From Lepidurus packardi (lineage: Eukaryota > Arthropoda > Branchiopoda > Notostraca > Triopsidae), in NCBI GenBank assembly GCA_023053545.1, contig JAKZAN010000001.1, positions 4,856,565 to 4,920,564 on the forward strand: 64,000 nucleotides of DNA, written 5' to 3'. Under the pieces are notes generated by a model. The model was not told the DNA's origin, made no database searches, and was given only the letters and a program-made list of their open reading frames with translations. The number at the start of each line of letters is the position of its first letter. Within the stretch, counting starts at the first letter, position 1. The translations under genes and the position numbers were made by a program. Below, one piece after another: positions 21,528 to 32,801 of the stretch.

Positions 21528-21718
21528 CTAGACGGGACTTTAATTAGGCATTAGCTAATGTTAGTCATAGTTAATGAAGTTGTTACAACTTCTTAAATTC
21601 GGAAACTTCGTTAACAGTTGATTTTCATTAGCGTTAATGGTCTTGTCTCTAGACGACTCACTTAAACATATTTAACTCAGGTAGTCGGTGTTGATTATCA
21701 TTAACTTGTCCCGTCTAG
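21528..21718. mobile_element. MITE-like element
   Basis: About 191 bp bounded by CTAGACGGGAC and its exact reverse complement GTCCCGTCTAG, with weaker similarity further in (TTTAATTAGG against AAGTTAATGA). If TA is taken as the target duplication, the ends would be GACGGGAC, as in Tc1/mariner-type elements. It has no coding capacity. The family is uncertain. Confidence 0.45.
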
Positions 21719-23346
21719 CCTAGGTATTACGGTTTGCAGCTCCGTACACTGCTGTCTTTTAGCACATAAAAAGCTTCCAGATGTTTTGGTTTAGTCAGTC
21801 TATCGTATTAGTCGATGCCTGAAGATTCGCATTTAGCTAGCGGAACAGCCATTAAATCTAAAGAAATCTGATACGTAATAGATGCCTTCCATCGTGAGGC
21901 TATGATGACTTTTCAGAAGGCAAAAAGGCAATATTCAAATCAGATGACATCATAAAGGAGTTATACATTATAATACTAGTGAATTGTCTTCATGAGAACT
22001 TCACGGTATGGGGGTGGGCACAGAAAATACGTGTGAAGCATACACCAAATTCGCGCTTAAACGTATGGACATCCAAGGGCTGAACGAACGAAAGGATAAA
22101 AGGGAAGGAATAGGCTTAGTGTTTCCTGTTTCTGAAATTTTATATCGAACCTTTTTTCCCGCAAATATATAATTCATATATTGGGACAATCTCTCCAACA
22201 TAAACCGAGATACCTCAAGACGCACAAGTTTGCAAAAAGACGTACACGCATGAGGCATTAAGATAAATTATGTATGACATCTCTCTACTACGCTACCCCT
22301 GTTACGCATGCCTTAATAAAATTACATAAAAATACTTCGATTTTTGAATCTGCAGATACCAAGACGCGAATCAGTAAATTACTGAATTTTATTTTAACAG
22401 TTAGAGAAAATTGCACGGAATCACCAGGCTAATCTCTATTTTATTTTTGCTATTTTTCGCAATTATCGTACAGTGTTTGGTGATTATTTCAGATTGTGAC
22501 GGGGCGTTACATAGATGAGCGAAACCTAACGTTTTGTTATCCTTTTCTGGTGGCGTAGATTACTAGGCGATCAATGCGCTTTTTCTCAGTAGGCCTGTAA
22601 GTCAAACCTTCATCATATCATCCATAGCGATTACAGTTGGTTATTGTTGGTAGGATGCAACATAAACAGTGGCGTATACAGGACTTTGGTTCGTGGGAGG
22701 GGGGGAGGGTGCCATGTGCATTTTTTTTACACTTGGGTTTCCCTTTGTTCACCAATATACAAAAATCATTTCAGGGGGTGCATGGGGGTGGGGGTGGGGG
22801 TGTTAGAGGATCGCCTAACCTCCGTGGATACTCCCGTGATTATAAGCGTAATCGTTTCAATATTATGTTTTCATAAAGTGGCCATTGTGATCCGTGACGC
22901 AGCTCTTGCAGGTTCCCATATCAAATTTCATTTCGCCTCTACCCTCACCCCCGGTTTCACTTTTGGTGACTTCTGGGCTTTTTCAGTTACTCGCATTTTA
23001 AATCTGAATTTCCGGAGGGAGAAGTTTGTAGATCTTGAGTGTATTCTACGGCTTCTCAGTGCTGCAACTCTGACGTCACAATATGTCCGAGTCGGGTATC
23101 CAATCTGTATGGCTATGACGTCCCTTAGACGTCACGATGTTGCCCCTCGATGCCACTCACATACGTCACTATATATGCAATGTAGCATGTTGCTATAGTA
23201 ACGGAGTGGCTCATCATTCCATAACAAAAACAGTGTCGTTTTGGTTTCTCTTATTAGCCTACTCCCTACCGTTTGTCTTGTGTAATAAACAAGTATCGAA
23301 TTCATAAACGATTTATGATTTTACGAGCTATTTCATAGAAACGAAA

Positions 23347-24221
23347 ATGGAGACGAAGTGGAGGCAGAATCGACGCTGTCCTCATTGCAATGTGGAACAG
23401 AATTACATGCGTAAACAGTGCAGCGCGTGTGGAGAGCAAACACGTTTTAGGGACCAAATGGACCAAAAAAGATCCGACAACATTACCTAAAAGCGAAGTT
23501 GCAATCTCAGAAGTGGGACAATGCTTATGCCAAAAAGAAGATAGTTCAGAGAATGGTAAGCAAAATATAATTAGCACAACAAATTTTAGTTGCTCAACAC
23601 TTCTGTATATAGTTGGCAGAGTTGGAAGGTTCAGGCAACGCTTGTCTTGTGTCCTTCTTGTGATAGGGAAAGAACCAAACTACCGGTTCACGTACCTCAC
23701 ATGTAATGACAATGCACAGCTTATTTAAAGAAAAACAAGATTCGGGAAATAGTAACTTCGCTGCAGAGATAAGCACAATGTGTAATAACATGAGGGATGA
23801 GTACGTCTCAAGAACAAAGAAGTAATGTTTTTGTCTTAAAATATCGATCTTCACAATAATAATTCAGCCTGTAATTATAGAGGTGAACTTCCCAATAAAT
23901 GGGTGGAATGTGAAAATACAATGAATCTGGAAGAGATCGATGGCTTCCACAACTCCGTTCCAACAACCCAAGTGAGTCGACCAAAGTTAAGTAATTTTTA
24001 GAAGTGATTGTTTACAGTTTACCCCAGGAGAGCCTTGTGGAATCGATAAGGGAACCAGAGGACAGAGAGGCTGCTGCATCTGCTGCTGTTATGATAACTC
24101 AAGAAAACCCTGCAGCTGTTATGGTCACACCAAAAAACGCTGCATTAAAGGACCCGATTTTACAGAATGTATGGTGTGCTACTTTGGACCGGGCAATAAG
24201 CACACGTTCGGAGCCCACTGA
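23347..24221 (+). pseudogene. Possible decayed gene with Cys-rich exons, unrecognised
   Basis: An ATG at 23347 opens METKWRQNRRCPHC and then CSACGE, a zinc-ribbon-like pair of CxxC motifs, ending at a TAA after about 47 codons. Further right, a coding-like piece (NLEEIDGFHNSVPTTQ) ends in a good donor (CAA/GTGAGT at about 23970). After TTGTTTACAG comes an exon-like stretch rich in cysteine (CCICCCYDN, CSCYGH, CMVCYFGPGNKH) ending TGA at 24221. The pattern vaguely recalls C-terminal zinc domains of transposases such as piggyBac, but I cannot assign it. Confidence 0.25.
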
Positions 24222-26166
24222 AGTAATTCGAGAAAAGTAAACGTACCGCTACATCCAGTCGTGTGATTGTATACTTAGGTAACCTCTGGGCTGTTACAAG
24301 CCAATTCATTAGGGAAGAATATTCCTGCTGTCTCCTTTAAACCTAGAAATGTCGCTGCTCGCGGAGCACCGAAAAGAAGCGGAACAGGTGACTGGGTTCT
24401 TATCGTATATTGTATTGTTGATTGGTTCTTTTTATAGGAAACCTGAAGAAAAAATGCGACGATGGCAATATATCCATATACGTCCATAAAGAGAGTTAGG
24501 AATGATCTTTAAGTATTCTTTAAGCCATGCACAAAAATAACCACAACATTTTTTAGCGATTAGAACAATGCTGTATATTTACAAAATACAAATTGAATTG
24601 CTGCGTAGAAAAGGACATCTTTACCGAACAATAATTAAGATACCAATCTGTGACATTTGTGAGAAAAGTTACACCACTATGGAATAAAATAAGCCACAAA
24701 CTGCTCATTATTACGTTTACTTTCCCTTAAATTTCTCGCTTTCTGTTCTGACACAGGCAACAGCGGGGCAACTGGCAAAATTAATTCTGACACGTTAATG
24801 GGCACCACCTTTATATAGTATCCCTACCAACCAGAATCTTACAAGTAAACAACCCAAGTCAACAAGTAAGGCGAGTTTAAAAAAAAATAATAAAAAATTG
24901 CCCCAACACAGTGTAAAACTTCTTTCACATAGTACCATAGAAGGGTTGAAAGTGACCTTTTTGTTTATTTCATTAGCGTTTTTAAATTTAAGGTTCAATA
25001 ACTTAAAAAAATGCAGCTAAAAAGAGGTTTAACCTACCCCGTTGTAGTGGCCGATGACCTATACCCTATGCTAGGACACTTCTCACCAGCAGCTTCACGA
25101 TAAATAAAATAGAAAATAGAAACTATGGAAACGAAAAAAACACAGAGGAAGCAGAGTGACCAGTATAGCATTCTGCCCAAGAAAGAGCTAAATTAACCGA
25201 ACATCTTTAAAATTAAACCTTTCTGATCAAAACTCTTTAAAGCCAGAAAAAAGGACGACGGGGCGTCGTATTAAAATACCATTGCGATTATTGAAAAGAA
25301 AAATTTATCCTTTAAATATCCTTAGGTCGTCCCACAGAGATCAGATAAGAATATGTTTATTGTAATTAATGAAGGTCATCGGGCTGCTTATTTGTTCTAC
25401 GGCGTGCGCAGTACGTTTGGTGTTGTACTCCCCCTTCAAGTTTCTTCTCTCATAATCACTATCAGTTTGAAAAAATCTGCACTAAGCTCATTACAAACAT
25501 TAATGATTTTAACCTGGTCATAACTTGCCTTTACTTAATAACCTAACCTAATCTACGCTAAATCACTAGTCCATTAACTTGCCCGTGTGGTTTTAACGCG
25601 CCTGGGTTTAGTGCATTAAAATAGGTTAAGATTTTTTTTATTAGGTTTGGTTTCTTTAGGTCTAGTCATAATTTATGTTGGAACTAGTTATAAGTTAGTT
25701 TTCGTTAGGTTATAATGGGCAAAAGGTGACCTGACAGGTATATTATCAAAAAGTACCGCGTGGGCTCGTTTAGGTTAGGCCTCTTTCGACTCGTACCAAT
25801 TTTTTGCAAGCGATTGCCGTTCGGCTCATGCCGCTTACCAACGAGACACCTTGCAGCTGCTGGTCAGACAGACCTATTACTAGCAAAGTGAACATGTGTA
25901 AGATTTTGATTAAAATACTGAAACAAATACTACCTTCGCTACGCGGGTCTGTTCATCTCTCGTACGCATGTGAAAAAAACATCTGCTACACGACCGCCAA
26001 GTGAGAGGGTTAGGTTAGGTTCCTCGGCTCAGTTTATGATCACTGTCAGAACGTCTGTTGTTAAACTTAAAAGCAGTTTTCACCCACTGAAAGTGCTTGA
26101 GAAACAAGAAACCCATGAGGTATAACTGAAAAACAAAATTACCTAAATATTTCACTGTCAACCGTC

Positions 26167-26307
26167 TTATCTAAAAATTATAAAGGAAGGTTCGCGTTCT
26201 TTAATCCTCCTGGCCTCTTTTTTTCGTCTTTCGAACTCATCTTGTCGCTCCTTTGCTTTTAAAAGAACTGCCTTTACCGCTGCTTCGTTTTTCTTTGTTT
26301 TACCCAT
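26167..26307 (-). CDS. Short lysine-rich ORF cut off from its upstream region by the MULE
   Basis: A 46-residue ORF begins MGKTKKNEAAVKAVLLKAKE and is almost wholly charged and helical (ERRKKEARRIKERE). Its ATG lies only 15 bp inside the MULE insertion edge, and the matching upstream flank (31442 onwards) carries two CACGTG boxes. This suggests the first exon of a real host gene whose 5' UTR was hit. No clear splice donor is visible before the stop, so it may be incomplete or a chance ORF. I do not recognise the family. Confidence 0.35.
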   Translation of the reverse strand: MGKTKKNEAAVKAVLLKAKERQDEFERRKKEARRIKEREPSFIIFR

Positions 26308-26322
26308 GACAAAAAATTTAAC

Positions 26323-27167
26323 GGGTAGGGGACGAACGGGCCCAGTTCCAAACGGGCCCACCTTGACCAAACGGGCCCAGTGCCAAAGAGGCCCAACCAT
26401 TGACCAAACGGGCCCAGTCAACAGACCAAACGGGCCCACTATTTTGAAACATTGTAAACACCCTGTTGTGCTGTTTTACGGACTCAGGGAACAACACACG
26501 ATATGGGTAAGACACGACATGTATATATTTTCAAACATATCTATTGTATTGTAACATATGTGAAATTAAGTATTTATCTTTTTTTGTATTGTTTTCTACT
26601 TAGAATGGCCCAGAAGAAATGAACTGGAAGTGGAAGTCTTGCCCAAAACTATATTAGAAAACTAAAAGTCTATATTAAAAGTCTAAGAAGTGGCGACTGA
26701 AGTATAGTACGACTGTTAGCTGGATTGGGATGGACTTTATATAAGACTGGACAAGAGCATACTAAATATTTATAGCAATACTTCTTTGTACGAGTTTTGA
26801 CATCGACTTGCTGTATTTATCGTTCTTTGTATTGTTTTCTCCGTAGTATGGTCGAGACAAAATCCAACTCGAAGAGGAAGTCTTGCCCTATAACTATGCG
26901 ACAGTAATGACTATGTAATGCGACAGTATAGCTGGTTTGGGAATTTTTTGCCATGCTATGGAGTACTTCCGTATTCTTCATTATACCATCAAGTACTTCC
27001 GTATTTTTCACTTTCCTCATGGCGATCTTTAGTGATGTCTGTTTTACTCTTACTAAAAATGTAAAATGTTTCACGTTTGCACTTCTATTCTACACTAATC
27101 TGTAACAGGAAGAATAAAGTATATTTAATGAAAAAGCCTTTGCTCTTTTTCGCGTATTTCAATAAGG
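26323..27167 (+). repeat. Left terminal inverted repeat of the MULE
   Basis: About 845 bp, repeated inverted at 30586-31432 with only isolated differences (for example one extra base near 27000). The outer 135 bp contain several copies of CCAAACGGGCCCA or close variants spaced 14-25 bp apart, which are candidate transposase-binding repeats. Confidence 0.95.
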
Positions 27168-27392
27168 TAAATTTCGCGTAATTTATATATATATAAAAAT
27201 AAAAACAAATAAATAAAAATAAATAAAAAAATAAGCAATAATAAAAAAATACAAGAAACAAACAAAAAAAATTATACAATAATACAAAAAACATATACAA
27301 CAATAAAAAAAATATGTTCAAAATCTTTCAAAAACATAATGGACACGCGTCACAAAGAATAATGAAATAAATAAATATATGATAAATATAGC

Positions 27393-30195
27393 TCACTCAG
27401 CAAGTACTGGACTGTACATGTAACAACATTTGTCCAATAATCCATTCACATTAATTGTGCCGTCATTGTACTCGGTAAACAATTTTTGTAATACTTTTTC
27501 TTTGGCGTTTTGTTTTGACCGCTGTATGCGAGCTATACGTTGAGAAGACAGTAGCTTCCTAGTAATCGCTACAAGCTTGCTTTCGTCGTAAAGCATACTA
27601 ATCAAGAAATAGAGGTTTGGGGTCTTCTGTCGGATCTTCTTCTTCAGGCTTGCGTGCCACGATTCAACATCATTGTTCGTACGGATTGTCTGTCCGTAGC
27701 TTGACCAAACTTGTGGTGGCCACGCATCGTTTTCAATCCAGGTGCGCCGTAAATAGTTGCAAAGTTTGCGAAGGGAAGGCCTCTTTGTCCGTTTGTTAAT
27801 ACTCTCAAAAACTGGGACAATGTGGTCAGCCGGTACGAATTGAAGAGCAAATATCATTCTGTAAGATGTAAAAAGTTGTAAGTGTATGAGCATTACAGTA
27901 ATAAATAATAAACTAAGCATTTTACTTGCAAAACTTCTTGACGTGTTCGTCATGCTTGTAGTGTTCCTGTAGGCCGTATTTTTGAATATTACGCCACACG
28001 GCTTGAGTCCAGTGAAATGCGCATCCGCGCACGTGAATTCCTGGGAACACTGCACGGGCGGCGTTCCACATGGGTCTCTCAAAATCCATTACAATTGACT
28101 TGAGCAACGGTCGTACAGGGCACAGCCGCAAAACAGTGCGAAATACTTCCATGTAATCCATCTGCCGTTTGCCCGACATGAGTACGAAGATGAGTGGTAC
28201 CTACAAAAATAAGATAATTCAAGTAATTGACGCGTGGTTCATCTGATATTTTCTCGAGTACTAACCTGCTTCAGATTGCCTTCAGATTTAATAAATGCGT
28301 GCACCGAAAAGAGCTGTACAAATGGCTTCTTGACTACATAAAAAGTAGCGTCGCAAAACCATTCTTTAGCGTTCGCGAGCATTGTGAGCATGGTTAAGGA
28401 TGCAAAAAATAGGTAACGCCTGCTGGTGGTCGTCGTCATCTTTAACATGTCCTCTTTAAGGAAGTCTTCCCCCACAAAATCCTGGTTGAGTACAAAGTCC
28501 AATTCCGTGGGGTGTTTCGGGCGCTTTTTCTCCCTTACGCGATTAGTCTTGCGTATCAAGGCGCGCTTGTTTGGCAATGATAAAGGCAGACCCTGGTCAC
28601 CAAAGTCATCTACAAGAACCTTGTCCACGACGGCTTGCGCTGACATGTAATAGTCTACAATAACCAGCGTGAGTAATGTATGCAAAGATTGCAATGTAAT
28701 CGTTATATTTACCGTCTTCGGCTGCGGATTTCATTTTCTTCTCTGCCAAAGCAACCTTCAACCTGTTAGGGTCACTGGTTGGGCACGTGTGGCATCTAAC
28801 AAGGACGAATATATCGCCGGTTTGCTTAACCAGTCCACGGCAGTATGGTTTTCTAATGTTGCAGCGCCATTCGATGGCTTCAGATACCAAGCGGCGTTTG
28901 ACTGTGTATTTCTTCCCGTCCGAGTCGAAAAGCGCCGTACGGTTGTAATTTGTTCCCCGCTCAACTACTGTAAAAGTGAGGGTAGGTTCACGTTCTGCAG
29001 ATTCCAACGATGAATCTTCCGAAAACGAATCTTCTTCAACAACTAGCGGCTGACGAAAGGGAATCACAGGAGGCGTGATGTTCATGTCCGCAACTGTGTC
29101 CTGTTAAATAATACGAGTTAAATTTAAATAAGGAAGCAAGCAGTTAAATAATGAAGTTCAGCTTTGCGACTACCTCGTCAGAAAAATACCCGTTATGGAC
29201 ATCTTCGTCGTTAGGCAATGGTGAGAATCGCGGTTCGAATTCGTCAGCCGTATCTGTGTCCTGACAACAATAGAAAGCATTTAAATTAAACAAACAAGTC
29301 GTCTATGTGCTATTAAAAAATTAAGTATAGCGTTGAGTTTGTACCTCGTCCGAGAAATCAACGTTGGGGGCATATTCGTCACGAAACAATGGCGAGTAGC
29401 GGGCTTCACATTCGGCAACCTGCATAGCCTAAAATACATTACACGGGCAATTAGAAAAAGCAATATGTTACCACTATATGTTACCTCGTTTTCTTGTTGA
29501 ACAGCCCATTCGCTATAGCCTTCATAGATAAATACTGGCGGGTGCGGTGGTGAAAGCATGCCATCCGTATTCGTATCCTAGGAAAAATTGTTTAAAAATC
29601 TTTGGATGGTGGGTTGGACTACAATTTACTTCGTTTTGCTGAAGCTCGTCGTCTTCGGCTTCATTTTCGGACATTGGCGGAGGTGGAAGAATGCAAATCA
29701 TATTCGTATCCTAGAGAAAATCGGTTGAAAATCTTTTGAAGGTGTGCTGGGGTACACATTACCTCGTTTTGTTGGAGCTCGTATTCTGCTTGATTGTCAA
29801 ATATTGGCGGGGGTGGAAGAACGAAATCCACACTCGTGTCCTAGAAAAGCAGCTAAAATTGCATTCAAGCATGTAACGTTTAACTTTACCGCGTTAGATG
29901 TATCTTTCGAAAACCCATGAAATTCGGGTGACGCGGCATTACTCTTGCAAAGCGAGCAAAGCCAAGGAAAGGAGCTCTTCTTCTTCAGTATGCGATATTT
30001 CTGACGCGTTACTCCTAGTAAATAAATGCAAACAAAATGTAAGGTAAGCCTTTAGTTTGACAAATCGTTTTTTATGACATATCCTATCTTACCAGTTTTG
30101 CAAATTCTATGCTGCCAGCTGTTGCAGTTGTCGCATGGCCCAAGCCCCTCTTGTCGTGGCCTTACTTCACACTTACAGATAACACAGAGAGACAT
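27393..30195 (-). CDS. MULE transposase with FLYWCH-like finger, 11 exons
   Basis: Exons: 30093-30195, 29890-30014, 29763-29840, 29630-29710, 29485-29577, 29345-29428, 29174-29260, 28713-29100, 28266-28654, 27926-28200, 27393-27858. All junctions are GT..AG and the total is 2169 nt, or 722 residues, with no stop. Residues 1-75 hold a Cys/His-rich finger (CVICKCEV, CDNC, WQHRIC, then WLCSLC). Exons 3-7 are five repeated proline/acid-rich mini-exons. A FLYWCH-like finger lies at about 260-323 (YTVKRRL, EWRCNI, VRCHTC). The MULE DDE core follows: CDATF (Asp about 448), VMDFERP (Asp about 515), GCAFHWTQAVW, and TNNDVESWH (Glu about 633). The protein should mobilise the surrounding element. Symmetric mini-exons would allow exon skipping without frameshift. 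Confidence 0.9.
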
Positions 30196-30585
30196 TTTTT
30201 TGCGATTGTATCAATAGCTGACCTGATCTGAACTGATCTATAGCAATGAACAAATTGTTTTACGCTGCTTGCAGGGTGAAAGCATTGCTTTAGTTATTTC
30301 CAATAGCACGAGAAAGTTGAAATGTGTATCTCAAAGGGGACACTTTTCCATAGTATATACGTATAGGTGATTTCTCCGGACAAAAAACCTTTCACAGCCT
30401 TATAATTGGTAACTATATAACTATACCAAAACTACAACTTAAAAATGGGGATTTGCAAAGCAAAATTCTGTAAAACCGATTAAATGATTTTGACCTAATC
30501 AAGGTCTAAGATTCGGTAGTTATAAATTTTTCAGAAATACCGTGAAAATTAAGTTACTCGGATGATAAACACGAAAACAGTAAAC

Positions 30586-31432
30586 CCTTATTGAAATACG
30601 CGAAAAAGAGCAAAGGCTTTTTCATTTAAATATACTTTATTCTTCCTGTTACAGATTAGTGTAGAATAGAAGTGCAAACGTGAAACATTTTACATTTTTA
30701 GTAAGAGTAAAACAGACATCACTAAAGATCGCCATGAGGAAAGTGAAAAATACGGAAGTACTTGATGGTAATAATGAAGAATACGGAAGTACTCCATAGC
30801 ATGGCAAAAAATTCCCAAACCAGCTATACTGTCGCATTACATAGTCATTACTGTCGCATAGTTATAGGGCAAGACTTCCTCTTCGAGTTGGATTTTGTCT
30901 CGACCATACTACGGAGAAAACAATACAAAGAACGATAAATACAGCAAGTCGATGTCAAAACTCGTACAAAGAAGTATTGCTATAAATATTTAGTATGCTC
31001 TTGTCCAGTCTTATATAAAGTCCATCCCAATCCAGCTAACAGTCGTACTATACTTCAGTCGCCACTTCTTAGACTTTTAATATAGACTTTTAGTTTTCTA
31101 ATATAGTTTTGGGCAAGACTTCCACTTCCAGTTCATTTCTTCTGGGCCATTCTAAGTAGAAAACAATACAAAAAAAGATAAATACTTAATTTCACATATG
31201 TTACAATACAATAGATATGTTTGAAAATATATACATGTCGTGTCTTACCCATATCGTGTGTTGTTCCCTGAGTCCGTAAAACAGCACAACAGGGTGTTTA
31301 CAATGTTTCAAAATAGTGGGCCCGTTTGGTCTGTTGACTGGGCCCGTTTGGTCAATGGTTGGGCCTCTTTGGCACTGGGCCCGTTTGGTCAAGGTGGGCC
31401 CGTTTGGAACTGGGCCCGTTCGTCCCCTACCC
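30586..31432 (-). repeat. Right terminal inverted repeat of the MULE
   Basis: Inverted copy of 26323-27167, ending CGTTCGTCCCCTACCC. It carries the same row of TGGGCCCGTTTGG motifs near the tip. The transposase promoter is expected within or just inside this repeat, since the ATG at 30195 lies about 390 bp from its inner edge. Confidence 0.95.
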
Positions 31433-31441
31433 AAATTTAAC

Positions 31442-31605
31442 TACTAAACAAAACAACGTCACGTGAAACGTAAACAAAACAAAGTCACGTGATCCCGCGC
31501 TGAAGCGAAAGCCGCGGGCATATAATCCTGTGCGTACGAACAGGATGAATGCAAGGCGATCCTGTGGCTTCGCACAGGATCTCTATCTGATAATGTGTTG
31601 AATGG
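31442..31605. promoter_or_regulatory. Right flank of the MULE site: two CACGTG boxes and two small hairpins
   Basis: CACGTG E-box palindromes lie at 31460-31465 and 31486-31491, each preceded by GT, in a GC-rich setting. Joined across the MULE target site, this is the sequence just upstream of the short ORF at 26307. Further right are two hairpins built on ATCCTGT/ACAGGAT, one with an 8-bp stem and a GCTTCG loop. The promoter role is inferred from position. Confidence 0.4.
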
Positions 31606-32801
31606 GCAAGTGACGGTAGCGTCGTAGTAGCCCAGGAAGAAGACGAGGAGATGAAAGTTATCAAGAGATGTTTACAAGAACTTTATAAACCGTGTCTGCA
31701 AGCTATGAGTCAGCCGTTGCGCAGCTACTGGGCCCAAAGGAAAAATGTGAGTCTTCGTGGTGGCGGGTTTTACGGCGAATGGATTTCGACAAACGGATCT
31801 CAGCACCTGCCTCTTGTGCCTAAAGCGAAGCAAGAGGGAATCTTCAGAAGTTACCACGGTGGTAATTCTGGGGCTCATATGGGAAGTAAAAAAATCTTAG
31901 AAAAATTGCGATCACGTTTGTATTGGCCCAAGATGCGGAACAATGTTGAAGGGTGGTGTAAAGGCTGCGTGACATGTGTGCAGCGAAATCCTCCATCCCA
32001 AAAGACTAGAGCGCCATTGAACCCTGTGCAACCTAGATTTCCAAGTGACATTGTAGTTATGGATATATTGGGTCCTCTGCCTGAAACAGTAGGTCATTAT
32101 CGCTATAGTTTGGTTGTCGGGGATTTGTTCCCAAAGTGGGTGGAGGCATATCCTATTCCAGATCAGGAAGCCAGTACTATCGCCACCAAGCTCTATGGGG
32201 AATACATGAGAAGGTATGGAGTGCCGCTTCAGCTTCATTCCGAGCAAGGTAGAAGTTTTGAATCAAGAACTGTGAGCGAAATCTGCCGGTTGCTCAAAAT
32301 CAAGAAAACTAGAACTACTCCATACCATCCGGAGAGTGAGGAATTTATTGAAAGGGCCTATAGGACGATTTTAGCAGGCCTCAGTAAACTCATCGACGAA
32401 GGTGATGAAACCTGTGTTGCCTAGTGTTTTACCTGCGTACCGGACGAGTGTTCAAAGTTCCTCGACTTTCACTCCTGCACGTTTACAATTTGGTAGACCG
32501 TTGTTCTTACCAGAAGATAGAGTTTTCGGTGGTGGTACTAGTTTCAACGTCTCAATACGCGGCAAAACTGGAGACAACTCTTCCTACCATTTTTGAACAA
32601 GCTCGAACACGGTTGGGATTTGCACAATGTTATCAGAAGATTTATTACGACAGCAAAACTTTAAACCAGCAAATCCAAATGGGGAACTCCGTTTGGCTCT
32701 TCAATCCTTCCCCGAAGAGAGGAAAGTTCCCCAAGTTTCACCGACTTTGGACAGTTATGAAACGAATTTCGGATCAAGTTGTCGACATTAAAAACACCAT
32801 T
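31606..32801 (+). pseudogene. pol: Ty3/Gypsy remnant G1, unit 4 copy (integrase)
   Basis: Similarity to units 1 and 2 starts abruptly at about 31606 (AGTGACGGTAGCGTCG, equal to 6774 in unit 1), so the RNase H part is missing. The integrase frame 31651-32424 has the zinc site, AMDILGPLP changed to VMDILGPLP, the same HSEQG variant, and Glu in EEFIERAYR. The same frame break follows at 32424. The remnant is split at 32801 by a LINE and resumes at 37380. It differs from units 1 and 2 at more positions than they differ from each other. Confidence 0.85.

Larger units (their letters stand above)
21181..26322. other. Mostly unassigned AT-rich stretch
   Basis: About 5.1 kb without a convincing gene. 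It contains a 191-bp MITE-like element (21528-21718); a CAGTGGCGTATACAGGAC motif at about 22671 that resembles a hAT-type end but has no partner; GGGGTG-rich sequence at 22775-22805; a possible decayed spliced gene (23347-24221); and a short minus-strand ORF at the right edge. The remaining sequence shows nothing I can name. Confidence 0.5.
26323..31432 (-). mobile_element. MULE (Mutator-like) transposon with long TIRs
   Basis: The 5110-bp element is flanked by the 9-bp direct repeat AAATTTAAC (26314-26322 and 31433-31441), the usual MULE target size. The terminal inverted repeats are about 845 bp each (26323-27167 and 30586-31432), begin GGGTAGGGGACGAACGG and are nearly identical, so the insertion is recent. 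The interior holds one spliced transposase gene on the minus strand. An AT-rich tract (about 27180-27320) lies between the left inverted repeat and the 3' end of the gene. The gene model is intact, so this may be an autonomous copy. Confidence 0.95.

Noticed and set aside
22637..23198. Overlapping glycine-rich ORFs of 79 and 184 residues
   Set aside because: Composition follows a GGGGTG-rich tract; no domain, and a possible hAT-type end inside it argues for a decayed element.
26005..26025. GGTTAGGTTAGG resembling arthropod telomere repeats
   Set aside because: Only two units, no array; chance in AT-rich DNA.
26323..26460. Evenly spaced GGGCCC-core repeats as a CRISPR-like array
   Set aside because: Repeats are 13 bp with short irregular spacers, occur mirrored at both MULE tips, and the genome is eukaryotic.
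27085..27321. Hydrophobic 78-residue minus-strand ORF resembling a membrane protein
   Set aside because: Made by an AT-rich low-complexity tract (TTT and TTA codons) at the inner edge of the MULE inverted repeat.
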